Below are positions 22,201 through 33,783 of a stretch of 64,000 nt of DNA, piece after piece. The first letter of the stretch is position 1; each line of letters starts with the position of its first letter. The notes below the pieces were generated by a model. The model searched no databases. It saw only the letters and a list, made by a program, of their open reading frames with translations, and was not told the origin of the DNA. The translations under genes and the position numbers were made by a program. The stretch is from the NCBI RefSeq assembly GCF_019649055.1, contig NW_026570264.1, positions 496,001 to 560,000 of the forward strand. Reading direction: 5' to 3'. The DNA is from Paramacrobiotus metropolitanus. Lineage: Eukaryota; Tardigrada; Eutardigrada; Parachela; Macrobiotidae.

Positions 22201-24952
22201 AAATTAAGAATTTAACTAGGCTTGATAATACTACAGAGCGAATAAAGGCACCCGTGCTCCACGTTTGCCATACTCGGGGATAAATAAATAAATAAAATAA
22301 AAGGTTCATTGCTAACGAACTGGCGCAGTGACGATAATAGCAGAATGTAAGGTCTTTGACTGGACTTGAAAGAGGCTATTAGATATTAGGATTATATCTT
22401 TAACACGGACGGGTTGAACAAAAATATAACCATTAGCAGTGATCGTGATGCACACCCACCTGTTGCGGCCATTACGTCCGCGCACTGCGACGTGATGCAG
22501 ACTTGTGTCTGACTGACCCGCGGAACTGCCTCGTGTATGCTGATTCTGAGAGTGTCGGCATTGAAAGCGCCGCCCCTCACGGGGAACAGCATGTAGGCGC
22601 AAGCGTCACCGGTGAACTGGAAGTCGTTTTTGTCGGCGGTCAGTCGCCGGCGATGGAAGGACAGCGCCATAAAGCGCTCGCTGCGCAGGGCAGTGAGATT
22701 CTTCCCGTCCTGGATTACGTCGCGTACCGGCTGCAGGTGGCCGTCCGGCGCTTTGCCATCGATCAGCATCCCCCTGCCGCCCTCGTCCACCCATCCATAG
22801 AACAAGTCGGCCGATGGCTGCATCAGAGCAATATTTACGGTGTTATATGCGTATTACTTGCACTTGTTTGTACAGTTCATCGTAAGCAGTATTATTTCGA
22901 TTTGGTAACAGCATTAGTTCGATTCAGTTGGATCAGAATGTTTTTTTTTCAAAAAGCAGGAGTTCACAACGGAAAGATACCTGTAACGTTAGACGTACCA
23001 TGAATGGCTTATCGTTGAAGCCGATACCGGTCCATTTGTCGACAACTGTGGTTACAATGTTAAATTTAATTTCGTCCGTTTCCGGTACGTAGTCCCATTG
23101 AGCCATGTACTGGCAATTCTCTTCCGAGCAGTTGTGAGGATAGCGGAACTCTCCCATGCAGGTCAGCACTTTCTCTGAGCTGGAGCTGCCGCCTGCACCG
23201 GCCGCTTTGGTGCCGTGCAAAGCGGCGGCGGAGAACATTTGATTGGCGGCAACCGCTGCAATATAAAACAGACGACTGGGGCTACTATAAATGCTTGGAC
23301 AGTGAACTACACGCTCATCACTTGCAGTCGCTTGCATGTACCATATACTGGCCTGCCCATCAAAATTAAACTTACTTTTGTTGCTTTTTGTATTTGATTA
23401 ACTATATCAAAACTTGTAGCTTTTTCAACAGCATTTGCTCGATCAAAGAAATGCTGAGGTTTAGTATATAACGTTTGCAATTTCTGAGGAACACCAAAGG
23501 TACTGTAATTCGCACGGTACACACTTGTGGGAACGGTGGCTGTCGTGGAAGCTACCGTCGTAGTATTTCGCAGGGCGGCAATTTGCTCGGCAGTGCAGCT
23601 GCCAATGCAGATCTTTATTGAACTGATGATGGGCGTCCGCCGGTGCTGCTTGATCAGCCCGGTAACAGCGGATTCGGTGAAGGTGGAACCCATGACAGGG
23701 AACTTAAAGTAGGGGCAGCGGCCGGGGCCGAACTCGTAATCGTATTTGTCGCCGGTCGCCAGTTTGCGGGCAAAGTGAAAAAATGCTCGGTCGCCACGCC
23801 GGCCCCCCTCGATGATGCGGATGTTATTGTCCCAGTCCCTGGCCGGTGCCGTATAATCCTTGGCGTAGGCGTCTATCATCTTTGGTATCCCGTTCGACCG
23901 GATAAAACCGTAGATAATGTCCGAGTCGACCTTTTCAAGAAATTGATTTGATTTCTCAACTGTTCATCAACAAATTATTGTACAGAGTAGATTGTACTTT
24001 GCAGTGCTTAAGAACATCATCTTGTAGTGTTGTTGCAAATTTCTTCAGGTCCAGTATCTCTTGTAAATATTGCTTTATAGCAGTACGCGAAGAAAATAAA
24101 GATTCAGAAGGGCTTTGTTTCCCTATAGTTTTTCAGGCTTTTATAATTATTTTTAGAACAACAGCGTGTCCCATCGCACATCTGCCTCTTATACGATGCA
24201 CCTTAAAGTCGATGAACACTTCGTCGTTGATTAGCACATAAAGTCATAAACTGAGCGTTAAAACATGACTGTCGTGCTCATTGATTCACTTGTGCACTCG
24301 GATGTACAAACTGGTTAAGACTGTTAAATCAACTCTAATATAATAAACTGAATTGAACAAAAGGCGCATGTCCACATCACATTAAGCGCATCACATAAAG
24401 TTTTCCGAAATATAAGGGGAAACTACAATCTCACCTCCAAGTTTCGCTAGCACCTTTGGATGTTCTAAGTTCCGTGCTGAAGCAATATCAGGCAGCCTAC
24501 ATACTTACCATTTGCCGTTCATCACCGAAGCCAATCCCGGTCCAGAGATCTGGTGTTCCGGTCTCGATGATAAACTCCACTTCGTCGGCATTATTGCCCG
24601 GCCGCCATGTGGCCATATACAGACACTCTTCGTCCTCGCAGCCGTAGGGGAAGCGGAAGTTTTCCCCACACAGCGGATCTTTTCTCAGCTCTCCCTGGTC
24701 AAAATCACTCATAGTCAACGCTGGCGCATTCCGGGTGGAATTTGCCGGTGCAACGCCAGCAGTACTTCCCCTAATAGGCGGCGCAATCGCCCGCACGCCA
24801 ACCGTTTCCGGGGCCGACACTACTGACGTGGGCGGTTGACTAAGCTTATTAGCTGTGTCGGATAACTCCGGACCACTGGCGAAAACCAGATGCATTTGAC
24901 CGGGGATAAAGACATCGATCAGAAGAATAAGAATGATGCGACGGCACTGCAT
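19280..24952 (-). CDS. Type I membrane protein with three DOMON-like repeats and a SEA domain, ~910 aa
   Basis: Eight exons fit in phase: 24952-24509, 23930-23504, 23255-22999, 22817-22460, 21690-21518, 21191-21057, 20889-20322, 19650-19280; they total 2733 bp. Residues 1-27 are a signal peptide. Three repeats follow (about 95-262, 323-480, 502-667). Each opens with C-x(7-8)-C-x4-C and a Tyr-x-Ala-x-Trp block and continues through WTGIGF, then Asp/Ala-Asp-hydrophobic. The first two also have an FHFARK/LSFHRR-type strand, and each repeat ends in a Cys pair. This matches the DOMON fold, which binds heme or sugar in known proteins. Residues 671-777 resemble a SEA domain, 818-841 form one membrane helix and about 70 residues are cytoplasmic. 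Each repeat is split by a phase 0 intron after the WTGIGF block. The exon 2 end is the least certain; a phase-consistent donor is GTACC at 23503, and a stronger GTAAGT at 23375 does not fit the next exon. Ligand and function are unknown. Confidence 0.75.
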
Positions 24953-26348
24953 ACTTTTCGATGGAACATGAGCTTACCGTGTAAATGTCGCGTTGTTAGG
25001 TATAGTTGCGCGACGCGAGTTGTCTGCATCTGTTCACGCTAATATGTTAATCGTGCCGCGGGCGGTATTCCGCGTGTTCGGCTGAGCTGTGTCATCACTT
25101 ACCGGTAAACAACCTAATTTCTGCATGCATGTTGCAAACAGTTTCGTCATGAATGATTGTGGGCAATCAGTTACTCTTCTGATTTTCTTGTGCGTTGTCA
25201 TTTGCAAATTATCGTCTGTTTTTGGTCCCGGAAGTTACACCAAATCGCTGAAAAAAAGCAACCACCGGTTACTCCGTGACCACGCATTGAAAAGAAATTA
25301 CACAGCCGTAAAAACGTCCATTAAGGGGTTCTTCTGTTTAAACATTATTCAATTATTCATAAGCCTACCTAACAAGACTGAGCAGTTTAACGCTGTCCAT
25401 ACATATGTGCACAAAAATACTGCCCAGCAAGTCCTAACATCGAAAAGGTGGTATACTTGGATTGGTTGTACGGGCAGGATCATATACGATCTATCGGCAG
25501 TCTGTTCATGTTTTACTCGTTAATCGATATTTATCTGTCTTGTGTGACCAGTCGACGGTAAGTAAAGCGGTAAAAGCGGTATGTTAAGCTTTGACGTTAC
25601 CGGAGCCAAACAGATGTAGTGTCAGCGCTAGCTTCCGTCACGTGTAGAATATTAATAATACTCCATGAGGGTTTTCAACAAAGCTGTTCTGTAATCTCTG
25701 TGAAGGCTAAAACGTATACTTCAATGTAGAGAATTTTAGCGACTACATGGCATAACACAGATTTTTATCTGAATGTATTTTTGTGAGCGACGCTTGTCCT
25801 AATATGTATGTGTTGTAAATACTAAATAGAACAATTGTGAAATGTTGAAAATAATAGAATATGGTCAGGATCATTCTTCCTCGAGTACTCAGTGCCGCTA
25901 AGCATACGGTAGTCAAATGTTCTAAATTTTCTAGTTCTGTTTTTTCCTCCCGTTTCTAGTTTTCTCCTTTTTTGTGCTTTTTCTTTCTTCCTTCTTTTTG
26001 AGTGCAATGAATTGGAAAAGCGATTAACAGCTGCAGTTATCGCCAGCGTTCCTGCTACCGGGAACCATCAAGGGCGAAAATAATGGCACCGGTCAAGACC
26101 AGAACTTGTTTCGTAGTCAGCGCCACCTGCTAATTTCTGTTCGCTGACGCCATCATTTAAATTCAGATTATTTCTTCAGTTCGCGCATAGACAGAGAAAA
26201 ACATCGAATGAATTTCGATTGCTAACCGATACTTATCTCTACAAAAAGCATTTAATTTATGGAGAAATAACAGAATTATAGGATAGTTTTGAATTCTCAA
26301 AACCGCTATTTACAACGGGTGTCCAGGTGTTTATGGTTCCGTTTACGA
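24953..26348. other. Intergenic between the DOMON gene and a receptor
   Basis: A 144-codon plus-strand frame at 25089-25523 shows no recognised domain, and part of it (near 25310-25370) resembles the non-coding sequence at the very start of the window, so I treat it as repeat-derived. The DOMON promoter should lie just above 24952. Confidence 0.4.
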
Positions 26349-27577
26349 TTAGACCTTCGACTCCTGATTAATAACGACGTCGGTACTAGTTGATGGCAGT
26401 GGCGCTAATTTTATTCCCGCCGCATGCACAGATAGCGAAAGGCTTCCCGAGCGTACCGGCCGCTGTCCATTACCTGATTGCGTTTGCCGACCCAACATTC
26501 CATTCCACAATCGGCGACATAGGCTCGCTAATTCCGATCGGTATTCCGAGCTCATGAGGAAAAACGTCACCTAAAAATTTGTGTAATAATTTATCGAATA
26601 CAAAGGTTCACTTCCAAATTTATTGTGTTGATAATATACAATTCCCTCCATAAATTTTGAACCTGAGGGCATGATCCGCTCTCTCAAGGTCTTACCGGGT
26701 TTGTAACGTAGCCAAACATCTGCACCGAGCCCAACCACCACGTTACCAACGGACGAAGGAACAGTGTACCCGGTGCAACTGCCAAACTAACCGGAAATAC
26801 CAGATACCCGACCAAATTCACCAGGAACGCAGCAAATACCATATTGGCCTTTCTCGTTCGCCGGTATTCGACCGCTGTTTCCGGTCCTTGACGCGAATCC
26901 TCCACCGCTGTGTCCTTCTTTCTTCGGCGAATTATAAATCTTATATAAATCATACCATAACCCACACCCGCCAACACCAGCGGACAGTAATAACCTGCTA
27001 CAAAGATCAGCAAACCAAACACATCTTTCTGCATGATGGCGCAGCCGCCTGAAGGTACCAGCGGATATTGGACGCCGAAACCCAGCCACCCAAGGCTTGC
27101 TAGGCACGCAACAGCGATCCATAACCCCGTAAGAATGAATTTCTCCAAATTCCGCGCGGAAAAACGCCGGTACTGATACGGGTAGCAGATCGCCACGACG
27201 CGGTTCACAGCGATATACGTATCGATCCAGTTGGCCGCGTACCGTAAGGTCATTTGCACTGCCATGCTTGGTCCGCAGAATTGGGGATCGATTTGGACAG
27301 CGGTCGCTACTTTACGGTACACGTTGATCGCAGTGATTGGATAAGAAACAGCGCATAGTGCACTGTGCGAGGCTAAATAATGAGCGATCAAGAGGCCACA
27401 TCCGGAGCGCAGTCGCCCGTTTGAAGAAATTAATCCGGCCAACAGCGCATTAATGATTGCGCCGCAGTAGCATAGTGGGAGATATGTTGCCGCCCAAACG
27501 GTTACGGAGGAAACTGACATCAGTGAAAATCGCGAGGTGGCATTCAAGGTACCCGTACCGTTGGCTGATGAATTCAT
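26349..27577 (-). CDS. Rhodopsin-class seven-helix receptor, intact, 367 aa
   Basis: Exon 1 (27577-26696, 294 codons) and exon 2 (26570-26349, 74 codons with stop) flank a 125 bp intron (gtaaga...ttttag). The Met-Asn-Ser-Ser start matches the paralogues; an upstream in-frame Met at 27610 is not conserved. Motifs: GAIIN in TM1, C3.25 in QFCGP, NRV in place of DRY followed by AICYPYQYRRF, loop-2 Cys in GGCAIMQ, P5.50 in YYCPL, RRRKK at the base of TM5, NPV-TFF in TM7. The tail has EYRSEL and a Ser/Arg-rich stretch that could be phosphorylated. It stands apart from the main array, between the DOMON gene and its pseudogene, and is about as divergent from the array members as the 32.6 kb copy. Confidence 0.88.
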
Positions 27578-29029
27578 TACACGAGATAGAGAAATATATG
27601 ACACATGCAAGAATGACGTTCAAGTGCATATGTTTATAGGTAAGGACTTGTATCGGTATTAAGAAATTATTTGGAATAAATCTGAGACGCATGCCAAAAT
27701 ACTGGAAACGGTTAGCATTCAAATCCTTTTAGCTACTTTAATAACAAAAAAAAAACTAAATCGCTGCGCATTAAAGACTAGTAATGTCGGAGCCGGGTGC
27801 TAAAATGTTCAGCATCAGATTATGTACAGTAACCAGTTCTCTCTGAAATTTCCTGATCAGTAATTATTGTATTATGTACCGCGTTATGTCGTCAAGCATT
27901 TCTGCCAAAACCAATAAACAAAATGTGCAATAAATGTCCGCCAGACGAAACATAAGCTGAATTACACCCACGACTGCTGCACCCTGCGGGCCTGGGATCT
28001 GATGGTGCTTGTCTTGACGGTTGAGGCACCTGATCGACTTGCATAAGCCTAGCTCAGACCGTGAGAGAATTACAGTAACTGGGGCAGGATGATCCTTGAA
28101 TCAAGAAAAAGGGAATAAATGTGACCAACAAAAATTTACCGGTGAAAACGTGACGGCATTCATTGATTTTACAGTGGGCTTGAAAGCAACCAGTTGTTAA
28201 AAGAATCGACGCCGACGGATTGGTTTGGCAGGTTTGTGGACGGCTTGCCCTCCTATCTGCCAGACTTGGACAGGAACGTGGATGCGATTTCAATAATCAT
28301 CCCCCATCCTGCTAATTATTTACAGAAACGTGCAGCTCGCATTATATGTTACAGCATTACTCGACATATTATAGTATTATAGTATTACTCGACATTTGTA
28401 TGATAGCTTATTTATCGTGTGAAAGGTGTTTATCACTTACCTACAGGCTACGGTCTGCTTCAATTTTTAGCCGACGGTTACCGAACCGCAAGGTAAAGTT
28501 GCACCTCTTTTTTTTAGATACGGCCGCTGCCCCCTGCCGGGCGTCGTAAACATTACAGAGGACATCGAGCAGCGTGTTGGTCAGTTTTCATGGTACCATT
28601 TCATCTAGCGGCTAAAGTTCCTATTTATTAATGCAATGCAGATTCGAAGAGTAGAATGCAGTTAAATCTAAACTGCACTGCGTTCAAATGTTTAATGAAA
28701 ATACAAGTTTTCAGCATTCATATAGCTGCAATTGTCATTTTGTTATGTGGCATATGCTACTGGGTGGTATAAAAATATAACGTGTCGGCGGTTTGCCCGT
28801 TTCCGCAGAGGACCGAATTGCTAGCCATTTTGCATTGTGTACTGAAAAATGGGTTTATTTGGCTTCCGGTCTATTTCCACGAGACTAATGACACTGCGTT
28901 GCAGTTTTTTCGAAAAACGTATCGTAATCGCATTTAAATCTATTGCCGTTGCCCGGGCATGGCATCAAAAAAATTGTAAACACCGAAATCTGTTTTGCAT
29001 CTTTCGCTTATCGGCAGTTCCGTCAGGCT
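27578..29029. other. Intergenic; possible unidentified Cys-rich frame
   Basis: On the minus strand at about 28144-28246 a frame reads GCFQAHCKINECRHVFTG up to a GTAAAT donor. It is Cys-rich but too short to place. Around 28340-28400 there are short direct repeats (TATAGTATTA, TACTCGACAT). Nothing else is seen. Confidence 0.25.
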
Positions 29030-30586
29030 TTTGCTCAGGTAGTGCGACAGCCAGACGTGATGCAGACTCGTGTCTGAGACTGACCAGCGGAACCGCTTCA
29101 TGTTTGCTAATCATGAGGGTGTCGGCACTGAAGTCGTCGCCATTCACCGGGGACAGCATGTGGGCACAGGCGTCATCGGTGAACTGGAAGTCATTCTTAT
29201 CCTCAACCGCCGCCGCCTAAAGGATAACGCAGCAAAGCGTTCGCTGCGCCGAGCAGTGACGTTCTTCCCGTCCTGGATTATGTAGCGTACCGGCTGCCGG
29301 TGACCGGCTGGCGACTTGGCATCGATCAGCATACCTTTGCCGCCCTCCTTGACCCACCCGTAGAACATGTCGGCAGATGGCTACGAAAGAACATCATCCA
29401 CTGTGTTGTATATTCTTTGTCATTCCGTGAACACGGTGGTTACATTCAAGGATTATTTATAAGGTTTGGGTAGACTTCAATTTCGTTTTCGACAAAAATC
29501 TAAGATGACAACATAGAAGTGTCGGCAAACTGAGGCGCACCATAAATAGCCTGTCACTGAAACTGATGCCGGTCCATTTGTCGACATGGTGGTGTGAGGA
29601 GGAGTGGCCTCTCCGTTCACCCGCGCACAGGCGGCTGCTAGGTTGTTTTGCTGTTTTTGCTGGTGTTTTTCTCGATCTGCCAGATTCTAAATCTGGTAGA
29701 TTCTTCAGTTGCTGGATTTCGTCGTCTGAGCTGTATGCTTTTTCCGTTTTTGCCCCGCAGCAAGGTGCTGCGGTGGCCTTTGATGTGTTGTGTGAGAGAG
29801 AGATAAAGTGTGCAGTATTGGCGTTCAGTTTCCGTTTCTGTTCGCCCACAGGGGTGAACTAGCCGTTCATCCCCTGTTAGAGTGGTGACGATGTTAAATT
29901 TAATTTCGTCCGTGTCCGGCACGTACTCCCATTGTGCCACGGACTGGCACGCGTCTTCGGAACAACCGTCAGGATAGCGGAACTGCCCGATACAAATCAG
30001 CTTCTTCTCGGAGCTGGAGTTGCCGTCCACTCCGACTGGTGTGGTGCCAGCCAAACCGGAGGGGTATGACTGGCGACAGCCGATATAATAAAATACCACC
30101 GGTGATTAACGTATTAACGTCGACATTTGCAGATCCTGTGGATTAGTATGAGTACTGTGACTCTGGCGGCACATACTGGTTGGAATGGCGGTCGTCGCGG
30201 TAGCTGCCGTCGTCGTATCCCGCTCGGCAACTAGTTGGTCGGTACTGCAACTGCCGATGCAGATCTTCATGAGACTGACGATGGGCGTCCGCCGGTGCTT
30301 GTCGATCGTCCCGGTAGGGAAGATTTCGGAGAACGTGGAGCCCATGATAGGGAACTTGAAGTAGGGACAGCGGCCGGGGCCAAACTCGTAATCGTACTTG
30401 TCGTCGGTCGCCAATTTTCGGGCAAAGTGAAAGAATGCCCGGTTGCCGCCGACAATGCCGCGTCGACCGCCGTCGATGACGCGGATGTTATCGTTGAAGT
30501 CTTTGGTCGGCACCGTGTAGTCCTTGGCGTAGGCATCCACCATCCTTGGTATTCCGTTCGACCGGATGAAACCGTTGATAGTCGAC
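29030..30586 (-). pseudogene. Decayed partial copy of the DOMON/SEA gene
   Basis: Three exons of the 19.3-25.0 kb gene are recognisable: exon 2-like (from 30586), exon 3-like (about 30080-29540) and exon 4-like (from 29380). The exon 2 copy has lost 8 bases after its GTCGAC start, shifting the frame, then keeps FHFARKLATDDKYDYEFGPG. The exon 3 copy is split by a 287 bp insertion between the NIVTT and VDKWTGI codons. The exon 4 copy has a 4-base deletion after LSFRRRRL and a further 2-base gain near its end. No first exon, third repeat, SEA or membrane exon is found. It lies upstream of the intact gene with a receptor between, so the duplication was not a simple neighbour tandem, or the receptor entered later. 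Confidence 0.8.
29595..29881. mobile_element. 287 bp insertion with 6 bp target duplication in the DOMON pseudogene
   Basis: GTGGTG occurs at 29589-29594 and again at 29882-29887, and the sequence between is absent from the paralogous exon at 23.0 kb. The insert has no clear inverted ends. Short related motifs (GGGTGAACGG-like and GGGATGAACGG) occur near its two ends. No coding capacity is seen. It could be a short retroelement or a fragment. Confidence 0.6.
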
Positions 30587-32582
30587 CTATCGAGCAACTA
30601 ATCTGTTAGCTTTTCATCAAAAAGACTGTTATACAGAACTTCGCACTTTGCAGGGGTTAATAATATCACCAGGTATAGTGTACAGCTACTGCAAATTGCT
30701 GCTTGTGCAGTATATCACGAAAATAATGCTGAGCAGCGGCATGTGACTAAAAAAATAAATGCATAAACACTTCACAGGTGCCATCAGTTTCCCTCTCAGG
30801 CTCTTATAATTATATGTACTACCAAGTACTTTCTATGGTGTAGAAGGACCGATTTATTGGCAATAGCCGCCCAAATAACAAAAAATGCACGCGCTGACAC
30901 CCTACGTAATCGTTAGAATTTAAACATTAAAAAAACAACCAAATTCCCGGTCCTCCCTCGGGTTAAAAGGTAACGTGCTCAAAACAGCCGTAGCATTTCC
31001 CTTAACAACAGCAAGGCTGAATTGAATCGCTGCTTAAGAAAAGCAGTAGAAGGACTAGTAAGTAATCGAAAATCTGGTTGTGACGTCATCACTGTCGCAT
31101 ACAGAACGCATTGCCACACTGTTGGATAGCATTGATTTTGAAGACTTTCCAGAGTTTTTTTCCAGTTTGAAGTACATAATTTTCAGCCCGGTATTTTTTT
31201 ATTATTGGCGAAAAGTTTCCTGAAAGTGCTTGTTGCTCCACGTTCGTTGAAAATTTTGTTTGGTGCGATGGAATCACATCTGTTTTCCATCTGTTTTCCG
31301 CGTACAGATGCGCGGTTTGTTTGGAATTTTTATATACTCGTATTTTTCATGGAGAAACACCCAGCCAGACATCGAGGAGGTGGTGTATTTCTATCTACTG
31401 TATGTCGCACACTATGGACATTTTATTTCATCGGCATCAAATCGACCAGAACGAAACTAAGGCAGTCTTCTTAACCTAGACTATACAATTAGCCGATTTT
31501 TACCCGTTACGGAAATAGTGGTGAGGGAATGGCGTCGCCGCAGCCAACTGTGCCTAAGAAAAAAACTAAAAAAAAGTTAAAAAACTGAAAAACCAACCGA
31601 GAAGCAAGTTGTCGGTCCTCAAAATATTTCGACAAAACGTCGGTTAACAATTTAGCAAAAAAAGCAAGTCGTCGGTCAGCAAATTGTTGGTCAGCGATTT
31701 ATTGGTCGGTGAACTGACGGGCTACCGTGCAAAAGCGATGGTCGTTTGAATGGACCACCTTAAATACTAAGTTCCACAAACCGATTTTCTTTCGGTGTTT
31801 TCCTTCTTCCAATTAAAAAAGGGTATGATACCCTTTACAGAGTACCCTACACTGCAAAACTGCAGAAACATCACCGAATCCCGTTGTACGTTTTGTCAGC
31901 AGAAGGTATTATGGAATGTTACGTCCCCTCAAGTGAAATGTGTGCTCAAATGCTGCCACCAATGGAAAACCTGGCGGCATCGTTGTGCATTTCTTTGCCG
32001 ACCATTAAAAAGTTATCAAGATAAATTATATTCTTAGTTTTCGAATAAAAAGCGCCGTTAAGCAAACGGTGGACAAAAGACAAAATTCCTATTTTGTTCT
32101 AATTCTTTGCCGCAGGGGCAATAGTTTTACCAGTTTTTTCTAACTGAAGTTATTGCCCGGGTTTCTGCTACCAAGGAGCTTGAAATAAAGGGAAAAAAAC
32201 TAGCGGCGATTAAGAGTAAACTCAGTAAACTATATTTCGTAGTCAGATGCACTGGATGCAGCCAGGTAATTTTATCTATTGCCGCGAGCCGTCAAATAAA
32301 TTACTTTTTTGGTGAAGTCATCTCTAGCATAATCAAGGGAAAAACAAATTTCGCGCAAATTCGCACATCGCATAAATTTCGTTCGCTAATGGACGTTTAG
32401 CAGGAGTACAGAAAACACTCCACCCACCATGTGAAAAATAGGGACAGATTTGTAGAATACTTGTTTTTAAATTCTCGAATTTGCTGTTTATACCACGTAT
32501 CCAATTTGTATGGCTCTGATCACGATTCGGTCAGCAGTTCTTTCTAGATAACAGAGTCGGTCTTAGCTGACTGCAATCGTGC
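30587..32582. other. Intergenic, no supported gene
   Basis: Several short frames exist, none with a recognised domain. Simple A-rich sequence lies near 31555-31590. The missing exons of the DOMON pseudogene were looked for here and not found. Confidence 0.4.
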
Positions 32583-33783
32583 TTACTTATTTTCCGCCGT
32601 GCTCACTGCCAATGAATGGCTTCCCGATCGTACCGGCCGTCGCCCATTCCATGATTGGTCTGTCGGACGACCCAACATTCCATTCCACAATCGACGGCCG
32701 AGATTTGCCAGTTCCGACCGGTATTCCGAGCTCATGAGGAAAAACATTACCTAGAATATTCATGTTTGAATTTATCGAGTATGCAAGTCGCCGACTTCAA
32801 ATTATTTTATATGTGTCGACAGTTCGTGGATGGCATGCATTTCCCTTGGAAAAACTTTGAGCATAATACGCATGCTCTGCTGTCTTGCAGTCTTACCGGA
32901 TTCGTGACGTAACCAAAGATCTGAACCGAGCCCAGCCACCACAACACCAGCGGATTATAGAGCACCGCTTCCGGTGCAACGACCGAACCTATCGGATATG
33001 CCAAATATCCCACCAAATTCAATAGAAACGAGGCAAACAGCATGTTGGCTTTTGAAGAATGGCGGTGTTCCATCGCTATTTCAGGGCCTCGAGGTAAATT
33101 CTCTACCGCTATGTTTCTCTTTATTCGGCGAATTAGAATTCTTAAATAAATTACACTATAATTCACAGCCGCCATCCCTGGCGGTAAATAGTACACGGCT
33201 ATAAAGATCAGCAAACCAAACACATCTTTCTGCACGATGGCGCAATTGCCCGACGGAATTAGAATGTATTTAACGCCGAAATCCAACCATCCAACACTCG
33301 CTAGACACGCCGCAGCGATCCATATCCCCGCGAGAATAAATTTCTCCGAATTCCGCGCGGAAAATCGTCGGTAATGGTATGGATAGTACAGCGCCAGGAC
33401 GCGATTGAAGGCGATGCACGTATCAATCCAGTTGGACGCGTACCGTAAGGTTAACTGCAGTGTCATAATTGGCTTGCAGAATCGAGGGTCCATTTGGACA
33501 GCGACCGTTTGCTTGCGGTAGACGTTGATGGCAATAATGGGATATGAAATAGCGCATAATACGGTGTCCGAGGCTAAATAATGGGCGATCAATAGGCCAC
33601 ATCCGGAGCGCAGTCGCCCGTTGAAGAAAATTAAGCCCACTAACAGTGCGTTAATGACTGCACCGACGTAACCTACCCTAGTGAGAGAAATGTTGCAGCC
33701 CAAATGGTTACTGACGAAATATTCACCAGTGCGAACTGCGGTGTACCATTAAAGATCCCAGTGATGTCGATTGATGAATTCAT
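32583..33783 (-). pseudogene. Rhodopsin-class receptor paralogue with a TM1 frameshift
   Basis: Exon 1 (33783-32897) is 887 bp, exactly 5 more than the 882 bp of its sisters. In TM1 the codons for Leu-Cys-Tyr are replaced by a stretch in which 8 bases stand where 3 are expected (CTAGGGTAGGTTAC), so the frame shifts by +2 and meets a stop. Before it, MNSSIDITG and on to TFLSL reads well. After it, all helices are open through TM7, including C3.25 (RFCKP), NRV, the loop-2 Cys and NPV. The intron (32896-32751) and exon 2 (32750-32583, MFFLMSSEYR, stop TAA) are intact. A single lesion means recent loss or a sequence error; if the base calls were wrong this would be an intact gene. The second loop and TM5 are the most divergent in the family (YYLPPGMAA). 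Confidence 0.7.

Noticed and set aside
23307-23375. Extension of DOMON exon 2 to the strong GTAAGT donor at 23375
   Set aside because: It ends in phase 0, whereas the next exon needs phase 1; the weaker GTACC site at 23503 keeps the frame. RNA data could overturn this.
25089-25523. 144-codon plus-strand open frame with a hydrophobic segment
   Set aside because: No recognised domain or splice context; part resembles non-coding DNA at the window start, so it is probably repeat sequence.
31260-31460. Frame ending YFYLLYVAHYGHFISSAS, faintly like TM7 of a neuropeptide receptor
   Set aside because: No Asn-Pro motif, no other helices nearby, and no splice partners.
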